Positions 45,880-53,469 of a stretch of DNA of 64,000 bases are shown piece by piece. Both the position numbers and the translations under genes were made by a program. Within the stretch, counting starts at the first letter, position 1. The number at the start of each line of letters is the position of its first letter. The notes under the pieces were generated by a model. It was not told the DNA's origin. It was given only the letters and a program-made list of their open reading frames with translations, and made no database searches. The stretch is from the NCBI RefSeq assembly GCF_006874465.1, contig NZ_VIRL01000010.1:124001-188000 (forward strand), read 5' to 3'. This DNA is from Microbispora bryophytorum (lineage in GTDB: Bacteria; Actinomycetota; Actinomycetes; Streptosporangiales; Streptosporangiaceae).

Positions 45880-47058
45880 ATGCGACCGGAAATCAGCGCG
45901 ATCGGACGGCTCGCCGTGATCGGTGCGCTGGGCGCCGCCGCGATCGGATGCTCGGGCGGCGCCAGCGGCGGCGTCGACGCACGCGACTCCCCCGCCTCCA
46001 CGGCGGGCACACCGGCGGCGGTCACCCGGCCCGAGGCGGTTCCGTCTCTGTCCGGCGGAACCTGGACGGAGATGAGAACGGCCGGAAACGGCGCGGTGAT
46101 GCTGAGTGTCGCCGCGACCGGGCGCGGCGAGGCCTGGGCGGTGGGCAGCCCCGGCGAGAGCAGACAGAGCGGCCCTATCCTGCGCTGGGACGGCCGCACC
46201 TGGCAGTCCGTGGCACTGCCGCCGGGCCTGCGCTATCCGCAGGTGGTGTCCGGGACGTCCCCCGGCAATGTATGGATTTTCGACACGGACGCGAACGCGT
46301 GGCAGTGGAACGGCCGGCAGTGGTCGCCCCGGGGACGACCACCCTGGAAGCTCCCGGTCCTTCTGGAGGACGCCGTGGTCACCGGGCCCGAGGAGGTGTG
46401 GGTCGCCGGAGGTCAGGACGAGGGCGCCGCCCGAGATCCGCACTGGCGGCCCCGGCTCGCCCGCTGGTCCCCCTCCGGCTGGTCCGACGCGTCGTCCCCT
46501 CGATCCGCCTGGCCGGGCATCCGTCACTTCGGGACCGACGCCTCCGGGGACCTGTGGGCGCTCGCCGGTGACGGGGACACCGGATCCACGGTCGTGCACT
46601 GGGACGGGCGCCGCTGGAGGGAGGTGCCCGCACCCCCCTTGCCCGCAGGCGCCAGGGTCGATCTCAGGGAGCTGGCGGTGGTGTCGGAACGGGAGGTCTG
46701 GGTCGCCGGTTCGATCCTGCCGCCCGGCTCACGCCAGGCCGCGCTGCTGATGCGCTGGGACGGCGACCGATGGAACCCGGCTCCCGACCTTCCAGCCGGG
46801 GCGATCTCGTTCAACGCCGTCACGCCCGACGGCCGCGGCGGCGTATGGCTGGGCGCCTCCAACTACTCCTACGACAACCATCGCATTCTGCTGCACTTCG
46901 ACGGCCGATCCTGGACGTACGAGAAAGCCCCGAGGGTCCACAACGACCCGGAGGTGTTCGACCTTGCCACCATCCCCGGAGAGGATCGGGTGTTCGCGGT
47001 CGGCGGCAACCCCTCGTTCGACGAGGACAGCCAGGGGTGGATCTGGACGAGATCCTGA
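45880..47058 (+). CDS. Secreted lipoprotein with beta-propeller-like repeats
   Basis: 392 residues from ATG 45880; longer in-frame starts back to 45733 lack support. MRPEISAIGRLAVIGALGAA leads to a lipobox AIGC, so it is a lipid-anchored exported protein. The mature part has five to six repeats of the form EAWAVGSPGES - ILRWDGRTW, EVWVAGGQDEG - LARWSPSGW, DLWALAGDGDT - VVHWDGRRW and VWLGASN - LHFDGRSWTY. This matches propeller or galactose-oxidase-like repeat proteins of actinobacteria. Binding rather than catalysis is likely; no target is visible. Confidence 0.78.
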   Translation: MRPEISAIGRLAVIGALGAAAIGCSGGASGGVDARDSPASTAGTPAAVTRPEAVPSLSGGTWTEMRTAGNGAVMLSVAATGRGEAWAVGSPGESRQSGPILRWDGRTWQSVALPPGLRYPQVVSGTSPGNVWIFDTDANAWQWNGRQWSPRGRPPWKLPVLLEDAVVTGPEEVWVAGGQDEGAARDPHWRPRLARWSPSGWSDASSPRSAWPGIRHFGTDASGDLWALAGDGDTGSTVVHWDGRRWREVPAPPLPAGARVDLRELAVVSEREVWVAGSILPPGSRQAALLMRWDGDRWNPAPDLPAGAISFNAVTPDGRGGVWLGASNYSYDNHRILLHFDGRSWTYEKAPRVHNDPEVFDLATIPGEDRVFAVGGNPSFDEDSQGWIWTRS

Positions 47059-47323
47059 ATCGCGTCCACAGCGGTCGCGCCGGGGCCGGCGTGCAGGTGA
47101 CGAAGGTGCGCTGCTTCGTGAACGCGCCGCTCGTCAGTACTCGATGGGCTCGCCTCAGGCCGGTTATTTGTCGAGGCCGGTGAAGCGCCGCTGTCCGGCG
47201 CCGCCGACCGCACTTTTCAGTCGCGCCGGAATCTGCCGGATGCCTTGCCGTCCGTCCCTCCGTCCGCCCGCCTGCCCGTCCGCGCGCGGCGGCGGGCGCC
47301 GGACGCGGACGGACGACCAGGCG

Positions 47324-49474
47324 TCACCCCCGCCAGGTGATGAGCGCGTCGAGCGCCTCCACATGCGAGCCGCGCACGAGCAGAGGGTTGATCTCCAGCG
47401 ACTCCAGGTCGTCGCCGAGGCTCTCGGCGAAGGCGGCGACTCGGGCCACGACCTCGGCGACGGCGTCGAGATCGGCGGGCTCGGTGCCGCGTGCGCCCCG
47501 CAGCAGCGCGGTGCCGCGCAGCTCGTCCAGCGCCCGCCGCACCTCGGCCGCGTCCACCGGCAGGACGCGCAGCGCCGTGTCGCGCAGCGCCTCCACCCAG
47601 ATCCCGCCCAGGCCGACGGCCAGGGTGAGCCCCCACGCCGGGTCCCGTACGACGCCGGCCAGCAGCTCCACGCCGCCGCCGCGCTGCGGCTGGACGAGCG
47701 CGCCCACCCGGCCCGCGCCGGGCACCGCCGCGGCGGCGGCCACGACCTCGCGGTAGGCCCGCTCGACGTCCCGCGCGTCGGACAGGCCCAGCCGGACCCC
47801 GCCGATGTCGCTCTTGTGCCCCAGCCCTTCGGCGGCGGCCTTGAGGACGACCGGGTAGCCGAAACCGACCGCCGCCGCCACCGCCGACTCCTCGTCGTGC
47901 ACCAGCTCACCGGGCACGACCGGGATCCCGGCGGACGACAGCAGGGCGGCGGCGCGGTGCTCGGCCCACACGCCGGTCCCCGCCTCGACCGCCGGCTCGA
48001 CCGTCGGGGCGCTCGCCGCCTCGACAGCCGGGGTGATCGTCGCGGCCTTCGCCGGGACGGCTCCGTTCGCCGCCTCGACGGCGGCGCGGTAGGCCCGGGA
48101 CCACCGCACCGCGGCCCCGATGGCGTGCATGCCGTGCTCGATGCCGCCCGCGACGTACGGGAACCCGGCCTCCCGCTGGACGCTGCGGCCGAACTCGGTG
48201 ACGTCGGTCAGCACGTTGCTCACGACGACGACCGGCATCGGGGCCTCGGCCATGCGCTTGGCGCTGGCCGCGAACGTGGCGTACACGGGCGCGGGGTCGG
48301 GCGGGGCGAGGCGCGGAAGGTCGGAGAGCAGCATGACCGCGTCCACGCCGGGGTCGGCGGTGACGGCCTCCAGCGCGCGGCCGAGCAGCGTGCGGTCGAT
48401 GAGCACGTAGCCGGTGACGTCGAGAGGGTTCTGCACGGTCCCGAAGGCGGGCACGATCTCCCGCAGCCGGGCGACGGTCTGCGGGGCGAAGGCCGGCAGT
48501 TCCAGCCCCTCGTCCTCGGCCCGGTCGGCGATGATCTCCGACGCGCCGCCCGAGGGCGTGACGACGCCGATCCGCGGGCCCGGCAGCGGGCCCACCTCGG
48601 CGAGCAGCCCCGCGGTGATGATGAGGTCCTCAAGCGACCGCACCCGCACCACCCCGAGCTGCCGGAACGCCGCGTCGATCACGTTGTCGTCGCCGACGAG
48701 CGCGCCGGTGTGGGCCTGGGCGGTGCGGGAGGCGAGCCGGCTTCGCCCGATCTTGAGCGCGACGATCGGTTTGCCCGCCAGCAGCGCCCGGCGCGCCGCC
48801 CGGGAGAAGGCGGCCGGGTCGCGGACCGACTCCAGGAACAGCGCGATGGCCCTGGTCGCCGGGTCGTCCACCAGATAGTCGATCACGTCGGTGACCGTGA
48901 CGAGCGATTCGTTGCCCATCGAGGTGAGCAGGCTGATCCCGACGTTGCGGGCCTGGGCGAAGCCGAGCACCGAGCTGGCCAGCGCACCGCTCTGCAGCAC
49001 CACGCCGACCGACCCGCGCAGCAGAGGGGACGGGATCGGCAGGCCGTACGGCGTGACGTCCGCGGCGGCGTTGATGAAGCCGTTGCCGTTGGGGCCGAGC
49101 ACGGTGAGGTCGTTCTCGCGGGCGAAGCCGACGATCTCCGCCTCCAGGGCGGCCCCCTCCGGGCCGGTCTCGCCGAAACCCGCGGTGAGGATCACGTAGT
49201 GACGGATGCCGAGCTTGGCCCCCTCGCGCAGCACGGACAGCACGGCCGTGGTCGGCACCATCACGTACGCGAGGTCGACCTGGCCGGGGATGTCGGACAG
49301 GCCGCGGAATGCCTGCTCGCCGTGCACCACGCCGCCGCGCGGGTTGACCAGGTGCACCGGTCCGCGGAAGCCGTGCGTACGGAGGTTGGTCAGCGTGCTG
49401 ATCGACCAGCCGGACTTGTCCGTCGCCCCGACCAGGGCGATCGACCGGGGGTTGAACAGCTCTCCTACCGGCAT
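47324..49474 (-). CDS. NDP-forming acyl-CoA synthetase (acetate-CoA ligase family)
   Basis: 716 residues. The N-terminal CoA-binding Rossmann domain starts LFNPRSIALVGATDKSGWSI. The succinyl-CoA-synthetase-like domains follow (SVGVVLQSGALASSVLGFAQ, MGNESLVTVTDVIDYLVDDP, RTAQAHTGALVGDDNVIDAA with the swinging-loop His). The C-terminal ATP-grasp part reads GFGYPVVLKAAAEGLGHKSD and VGALVQPQRGGGVELLAGVV. It activates a carboxylic acid to its CoA thioester with ATP. Its gene lies two bases behind the acyl-CoA dehydrogenase stop, so both share the promoter with operator D. A run of repeated Val-Glu-Ala codons lies before the ATP-grasp part. A fragment of this gene is duplicated at 45590. Confidence 0.9.
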   Translation of the reverse strand: MPVGELFNPRSIALVGATDKSGWSISTLTNLRTHGFRGPVHLVNPRGGVVHGEQAFRGLSDIPGQVDLAYVMVPTTAVLSVLREGAKLGIRHYVILTAGFGETGPEGAALEAEIVGFARENDLTVLGPNGNGFINAAADVTPYGLPIPSPLLRGSVGVVLQSGALASSVLGFAQARNVGISLLTSMGNESLVTVTDVIDYLVDDPATRAIALFLESVRDPAAFSRAARRALLAGKPIVALKIGRSRLASRTAQAHTGALVGDDNVIDAAFRQLGVVRVRSLEDLIITAGLLAEVGPLPGPRIGVVTPSGGASEIIADRAEDEGLELPAFAPQTVARLREIVPAFGTVQNPLDVTGYVLIDRTLLGRALEAVTADPGVDAVMLLSDLPRLAPPDPAPVYATFAASAKRMAEAPMPVVVVSNVLTDVTEFGRSVQREAGFPYVAGGIEHGMHAIGAAVRWSRAYRAAVEAANGAVPAKAATITPAVEAASAPTVEPAVEAGTGVWAEHRAAALLSSAGIPVVPGELVHDEESAVAAAVGFGYPVVLKAAAEGLGHKSDIGGVRLGLSDARDVERAYREVVAAAAAVPGAGRVGALVQPQRGGGVELLAGVVRDPAWGLTLAVGLGGIWVEALRDTALRVLPVDAAEVRRALDELRGTALLRGARGTEPADLDAVAEVVARVAAFAESLGDDLESLEINPLLVRGSHVEALDALITWRG

Positions 49475-49476
49475 CC

Positions 49477-50646
49477 TCACTCCCCGATCGTGCCGAGGCG
49501 GGCGTGGCCCCTGAGCAGGTTGCGGGCGATCGTCCGGCGCTGGATCTCGTCGGTGCCCTCGAAGATCCGCAACAGGCGCAGCTCGCGATACCACCGCTCG
49601 ATGGGCAGTTCCTTGGTGTAGCCCATGCCCCCGTGGATCTGCAGCACGCGGTCGACGACCTGGTTGGCCATGACCGCGCCGTTCAGCTTCGCGATCGAGG
49701 AGGCGTGCCGGGCGTCCATGCCCTCCCGCACCCGCCAGGCGGCGTGGAGGGTGAGCCACTTGGCCGCCTCGATCTCCACCTGCGAGTCGGCGATCATCCA
49801 CTGGATCGCCTGGTATTCGGCGATCGGCTTGCCCATCGACATGCGGATGTTGGCGTAGTCGATCGCCATCTGGAGCATGCGCTCGGCCGAGCCGACGGCC
49901 CGCGCGGGGATCATGTAGCGGCCCTGGCCGATCCACTGCATCGCCAGCTCGAAGCCCCTGCCGAGCTCGCCGAGGATGTTGTCCTCCGGCACCCTGACGT
50001 CCTCGAACACCAGCGAGGCCGGACCCCACTGCCCCATCGTCGGGATCGGCTCGGACTTCCAGCCCATGTCGCGGTCGGCCAGGAAGCAGGTGACCCCGCC
50101 GTTCGCGCCCTTGTCCGGGTCGGTCACGGCGAACACCATCACGAAGTCGGCCTCGTTGCCGCCGGTGATGAAGGTCTTCTCGCCGTTGATGACCCAGTCC
50201 CCGCCGTCCTTGACGGCACGCGTACGGATGCTGCGGGCGTCCGAGCCCGCGCCCGGCTCGGTGATGGCGAAGCAGGAACGGCGCTCGCCCTCGATGGTGG
50301 GGATCAGGTAGCGCCGCTTCTGCTCCTCGGTGCCGGCGTAGAGGATGTTGTCGGCCGACCCGCCGAAGCTGAAGGGGACGAACGTCCGCCCCATCTCCAT
50401 GGCGATGATCGCGGACATGACCGGGCCGAGGGCGGCTCCGCCGTACTCCTCGGGGGTGTTGATGCCCCAGAAGCCCATCTTCTTCGCCTTGAGCCGCAGG
50501 TCCCTCAGGACCTCGGGATCGAGCCCGGGGCCGCCGGTGCGCTCGCTGCGCAGCACCTCGGGTTCGAGCGGCATGACCTCCCGCTCCACGAACGCGCGGA
50601 TGGTGTCACGGATCTGCAGTTCCTCTGGGCTCAGGGAGAAGTCCAT
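49477..50646 (-). CDS. Acyl-CoA dehydrogenase
   Basis: 389 residues, the full ACAD fold: N-terminal LSPEELQIRDTIRAFVEREV, FAD/substrate motifs CFAITEPGAGSDARSIRTRA and WVINGEKTFITGGNEADFVM, and the C-terminal LLRIFEGTDEIQRRTIARNL with the catalytic Glu in FEGT. It oxidises an acyl-CoA to the 2-enoyl-CoA, passing electrons to ETF. It is the first gene of a two-gene operon with the acyl-CoA synthetase, under operator D. With the MaoC-type hydratase and the SDR it supplies a complete beta-oxidation-like sequence. Confidence 0.95.
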   Translation of the reverse strand: MDFSLSPEELQIRDTIRAFVEREVMPLEPEVLRSERTGGPGLDPEVLRDLRLKAKKMGFWGINTPEEYGGAALGPVMSAIIAMEMGRTFVPFSFGGSADNILYAGTEEQKRRYLIPTIEGERRSCFAITEPGAGSDARSIRTRAVKDGGDWVINGEKTFITGGNEADFVMVFAVTDPDKGANGGVTCFLADRDMGWKSEPIPTMGQWGPASLVFEDVRVPEDNILGELGRGFELAMQWIGQGRYMIPARAVGSAERMLQMAIDYANIRMSMGKPIAEYQAIQWMIADSQVEIEAAKWLTLHAAWRVREGMDARHASSIAKLNGAVMANQVVDRVLQIHGGMGYTKELPIERWYRELRLLRIFEGTDEIQRRTIARNLLRGHARLGTIGE

Positions 50647-50661
50647 CGACGCGACTCTTTT

Positions 50662-50678
50662 CTAGAATTGCTCTCTAG
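50662..50678. promoter_or_regulatory. CTAG-N9-CTAG operator, site D
   Basis: CTAG at 50662 and 50675 (TCTAGAATTGCTCTCTAGG), 13 bases apart, 16 bases from the acyl-CoA dehydrogenase start. It belongs to the divergent gap shared with the TetR gene. Confidence 0.65.
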
Positions 50679-50723
50679 GAATCGATTCAAGCCTGGTTCC
50701 CCGCCGAAGGAGTGTCAAGAGGT

Positions 50724-50740
50724 CTGGAATCAGTTTCTAG
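50724..50740. promoter_or_regulatory. CTAG-type operator, site E, upstream of the TetR gene
   Basis: CTGGAAT-CAG-TTTCTAG: the same 7-3-7 layout as site B with one core changed to CTGG, 13 bases apart. It lies about 130 bases before the TetR start, which suits autoregulation from a promoter with a long leader. Confidence 0.6.
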
Positions 50741-50778
50741 AATTTCACCGGCTACGATGGCATCGTCCCTGGACAGAC

Positions 50779-50816
50779 GCGGTCTCCGGAAACACACAGT
50801 TGTTTCCGGAGACCGC
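50779..50816 (+). promoter_or_regulatory. 16-bp perfect hairpin and GGAAAC repeats in the TetR leader
   Basis: GCGGTCTCCGGAAACA (50779-50794), loop CACAGT, TGTTTCCGGAGACCGC (50801-50816): a perfect 16-bp stem. Directly after it come three copies of GTCCC(C)TGGAAAC (starting 50818, 50834 and 50851), ending at the ribosome site AAGGAG. It could be a terminator-like attenuator or an RNA regulatory element of the regulator gene. Confidence 0.6.
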
Positions 50817-50873
50817 CGTCCCCTGGAAACGCGGTCCCCTGGAAACCGCGGTCCCTGGAAACAAGGAGCCCAG

Positions 50874-51527
50874 ATGGCACGCAAGCCCGGCGGCAGGAGC
50901 GGCTCGTGGGAGTGGAGCCGCACCGCCCAGACGCGTAAGAGCATGCTGCAGGCCGCCCGCGAGATCTTCTCCGAGCACGGCTTCGCCGACGCCAACGTCG
51001 CGGACGTCGTCGAGCGCGCGGGCTCCAGCGTGGGCAGCCTCTACCACCACTTCGGCGGCAAGACCGAGCTGTTCCTCGCGCTGTGGGAGGAGCACCAGGC
51101 CGCCCACGAGGAGGCCGCCGCGTCCAGCGTCGCCGCGGCGAAGCAGGCGGGGGTGAAGGACCCCGTCGAGCTGTTCATCGCGGGGGCCAGGGCGTTCCTC
51201 GAAGGGTCCTGGCAGCGGCGCGACCTCGCCCGGCTGTTCATGGACGGCGACGGCCCGCCGGGGTTCGAGCTGATGCGGCGCACCCGCGGCCGGGAGTGGG
51301 TCCGGCAGAACGCCGTCCTGCTCGGCGCGGCGAACACGCCGACCGACCGCCTCACCGTCTCGGTCCTCACCAGCGTGATCGGCGAGGCCGGACGCGAGGT
51401 CGCGACGAGCGAGACCGAGGAGGAGGCCGGGGAGGTCGTCGATGCGGCGATCGCGCTCATCCGCCGCTTCGGCGACCCCCTGGCCACCCACGCCGACACC
51501 GACACCGACACCGACACCGCAGGCTGA
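50874..51527 (+). CDS. TetR-family regulator, probable master of the CTAG regulon
   Basis: 217 residues from ATG 50874, behind AAGGAG. HTH: RTAQTRKSMLQAAREIFSEH, then NVADVVERAGSSVGSLYHHF and GGKTELFLALWE. The ligand domain resembles TetR proteins of fatty-acid or steroid catabolism. Location in the middle of genes that all carry CTAG-N9-CTAG sites, and one such site at its own promoter, make it the best candidate binder. The motif CTAGAAT-N3-ATTCTAG resembles the KstR-type box known from cholesterol catabolism, which I quote from memory. The C-terminus has an Asp-Thr repeat (HADTDTDTDTAG) from six-base DNA repeats. Confidence 0.88.
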   Translation: MARKPGGRSGSWEWSRTAQTRKSMLQAAREIFSEHGFADANVADVVERAGSSVGSLYHHFGGKTELFLALWEEHQAAHEEAAASSVAAAKQAGVKDPVELFIAGARAFLEGSWQRRDLARLFMDGDGPPGFELMRRTRGREWVRQNAVLLGAANTPTDRLTVSVLTSVIGEAGREVATSETEEEAGEVVDAAIALIRRFGDPLATHADTDTDTDTAG

Positions 51528-51549
51528 CCCCGCGCGCCGTTCCTCCGGG

Positions 51550-52431
51550 TCAGGCGGGGCGGAAGGCGGCCCTGCCTCGGTCGATCACGACGGTGCCGTC
51601 CTCCTTCGCCGTACGGAACAGGGCCGTCGCACCGCCGTCGGACGTCCTGGTGGACACCCAGATCGACACGGTCAGCGTCTCGCCCGGGAACACCGGCTTG
51701 CTGAACCGCCCCGACATGGCCGCGAAACGGGCCGGGTCGGACCCCGCCACCGCGTGCAGCAGTGCCCGCCCGGTGATCCCGTACGTGCACAGCCCGTGCA
51801 GGATCGGCCGGGGGAAGCCGGCGCGGGCGGCGAAGGCGGGGTCGGAGTGCAGCGGGTTGCGGTCGCCGGACAGGCGATACAGCAGCGCCTGGTCCGGGCG
51901 GGTCTCGTAGGTCACCGTGTGGTCCGGCGGCCTTCCGGGCTCGGCCCACTCGTCGCGGGGGCCGCGCTCGCCGCCGAAGCCGCCCTCGCCCCGGATGAAC
52001 ACCGAGCTGCGGCTCGTGATCAGCGACTCGCCGCTTTCGGCGTCCGCCGCCCTGGCCTCGGTCGTCACCAGCGCCCCCGAGCCCTTGTCGTAGATGCCGG
52101 TCACCGTCGAGGTGGTCCGCACGCGACCGGCGGGCGGGAGCTCGCGGTGCAGTTCGAAGGCCTGCTCGGCGTGCACGAGCATGGCCGGGTCGAAGTCGCC
52201 GAGCCGCCGCCCTTGTCGCTGCCCGTGTCTCTGCCCTGTGGGTGCCTGGGCGGCCAGGACCGCGAAGGTCGGCAGCACCCGCTGCCGGACATCCGCCGAG
52301 TTCTCCGTGGTGAAGGCGAGCTCCTCGGTGCCCGCCCCGACGCCCAGCGCGTACAGCAGGGTGTCGGCGGACGTCCACGACCGCTCGTGCGGCGCGCTCT
52401 CCACCCCGATCAGACTGTGGTCGAGCGGCAT
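51550..52431 (-). CDS. MaoC-type (R)-specific enoyl-CoA hydratase, double hot-dog
   Basis: 293 residues. The N-terminal half is a degenerate hot-dog domain (SWTSADTLLYALGVGAGTEE). The C-terminal half has the hydratase-2 motif LLYRLSGDRNPLHSDPAFAA followed by RAGFPRPILHGLCTYG, with catalytic Asp and His. This architecture is that of peroxisomal hydratase 2 and actinobacterial ChsH/HsdB-like enzymes. It hydrates 2-enoyl-CoA made by the dehydrogenase. The gene follows the SDR gene with one base between stop and start. Confidence 0.92.
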   Translation of the reverse strand: MPLDHSLIGVESAPHERSWTSADTLLYALGVGAGTEELAFTTENSADVRQRVLPTFAVLAAQAPTGQRHGQRQGRRLGDFDPAMLVHAEQAFELHRELPPAGRVRTTSTVTGIYDKGSGALVTTEARAADAESGESLITSRSSVFIRGEGGFGGERGPRDEWAEPGRPPDHTVTYETRPDQALLYRLSGDRNPLHSDPAFAARAGFPRPILHGLCTYGITGRALLHAVAGSDPARFAAMSGRFSKPVFPGETLTVSIWVSTRTSDGGATALFRTAKEDGTVVIDRGRAAFRPA

Positions 52432-52432
52432 G

Positions 52433-53356
52433 TCAGTCCTCTCCCTCCGGGATGCGCCCGCTGGTGAGGGCGTTCGGCGCGGCCTTGTCCACCAGGGCGG
52501 GGATCACCTCGCCCAGCTCGGCCGGATCCCACCGGGTGTCCTTGTCCACCCCCGGCCCGGCGTGCCAGCCCTCGGCCACGCTGATATGCCCGCCGCGCAC
52601 GTTGAAGACGCGGCCCGTGATCCCCCGCGACTGGGCGCTCGCCAGCCACACCACCAGCGGCGCGATGTTGTCCGGCGCCGCCGCGTCGAAACCGCCCTCG
52701 GCGGGCCGCCTCCCGCCCGGGATGAGGTTCTCGGTCATCCGGGTGAGCGCGGCGGGGGCGACCGCGTTGACCGTCACGCCGTAACGCGCCAGTTCCTTGG
52801 CCGCGATGATCGTCAGTGACGCGATTCCCGCCTTGGCCGCGCCGTAGTTGCCCTGGCCCGCGTTGCCGTAGATGCCGGACGACGACGTGGTGTTGATCAC
52901 CCGGGCGTCCACCGGCTCCCCGGCCTTGGCCCTGGACCTCCAGTAGGCGGCGGCGTGCCGCAGCGGGGCGAAGGTGCCGCGCAGGTGCACCCGGATGACC
53001 GCGTCCCACTCGTCGGCGGTCATGTTGACGAGCATCCGGTCGCGCAGGATGCCCGCGTTGTTGACCAGGACGTGCAGGTCACCGAAGGTCTCCACGGCCC
53101 TGCTGATCATCCGTTGCGCGCCGTCGAAGTCGGAGACGTCCTCGCCGTCGACCACGGCCTCGCCGCCCATGGCCCTGATCTCCTCGACCACTTCGCCCGC
53201 GGCGCCGGTGGACCACCCGGTGCCGTCGACCTCGGCGCCCAGGTCGTTGACGACGACCCTGGCGCCCTGGCGCGCGAACTCCAGCGCGTGTCCCCGCCCG
53301 ATGCCCCGTGCGGCACCGGTGACGACCACGACACGGCCTTCCATGATTCCGCCCAT
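52433..53356 (-). CDS. HSD17B4-type short-chain (3R)-hydroxyacyl-CoA dehydrogenase
   Basis: 307 residues from ATG 53356, behind GAGGAG. SDR motifs: VVVTGAARGIGRGHALEFAR, VVVNDLGAEVDGTG typical of multifunctional-enzyme-2-type SDRs, LVNNAGILRDRMLVNM, Ser in INTTSSSGIYGNAGQGNYGA and the Tyr-x-x-x-Lys in the same stretch (NYGAAKAGI). With the MaoC protein encoded next to it, it performs the hydratase/dehydrogenase pair that MFE-2 carries in one chain. Operator F lies in its promoter. Confidence 0.93.
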   Translation of the reverse strand: MGGIMEGRVVVVTGAARGIGRGHALEFARQGARVVVNDLGAEVDGTGWSTGAAGEVVEEIRAMGGEAVVDGEDVSDFDGAQRMISRAVETFGDLHVLVNNAGILRDRMLVNMTADEWDAVIRVHLRGTFAPLRHAAAYWRSRAKAGEPVDARVINTTSSSGIYGNAGQGNYGAAKAGIASLTIIAAKELARYGVTVNAVAPAALTRMTENLIPGGRRPAEGGFDAAAPDNIAPLVVWLASAQSRGITGRVFNVRGGHISVAEGWHAGPGVDKDTRWDPAELGEVIPALVDKAAPNALTSGRIPEGED

Positions 53357-53405
53357 GCGCAGCTCCTCTGACTCGACCTTGACCCGACCGCGTATGAACG
53401 TGATT

Positions 53406-53422
53406 CTAGTAATGGAATCTAG
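53406..53422. promoter_or_regulatory. CTAG-N9-CTAG operator, site F
   Basis: CTAG at 53406 and 53419 (ATTCTAGTAATGGAATCTAG), 13 bases apart. It lies midway between the SDR start and the divergent MFS gene, so it can act on both promoters. Confidence 0.65.
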
Positions 53423-53445
53423 AATTCGGTAGGGAGGAGCCGGTC

Positions 53446-53469
53446 ATGATCCAGCTCGCCGTACGATGA
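53446..53469 (+). CDS. 7-residue upstream ORF coupled to the DHA2-type MFS gene
   Basis: ATG 53446 has the best ribosome site in the region (GGGAGGAG, six bases upstream) and encodes MIQLAVR before a TGA that overlaps the MFS start (ATGA). The MFS gene itself has no separate ribosome site. The mini-ORF may therefore load ribosomes for coupled translation of the transporter. Confidence 0.4.
   Translation: MIQLAVR

Noticed and set aside
46964-49621. An 885-codon open frame on the plus strand
   Set aside because: It runs antisense to the acyl-CoA synthetase and dehydrogenase genes, which carry all expected motifs. The plus-strand product is low-complexity and has no recognisable domain.
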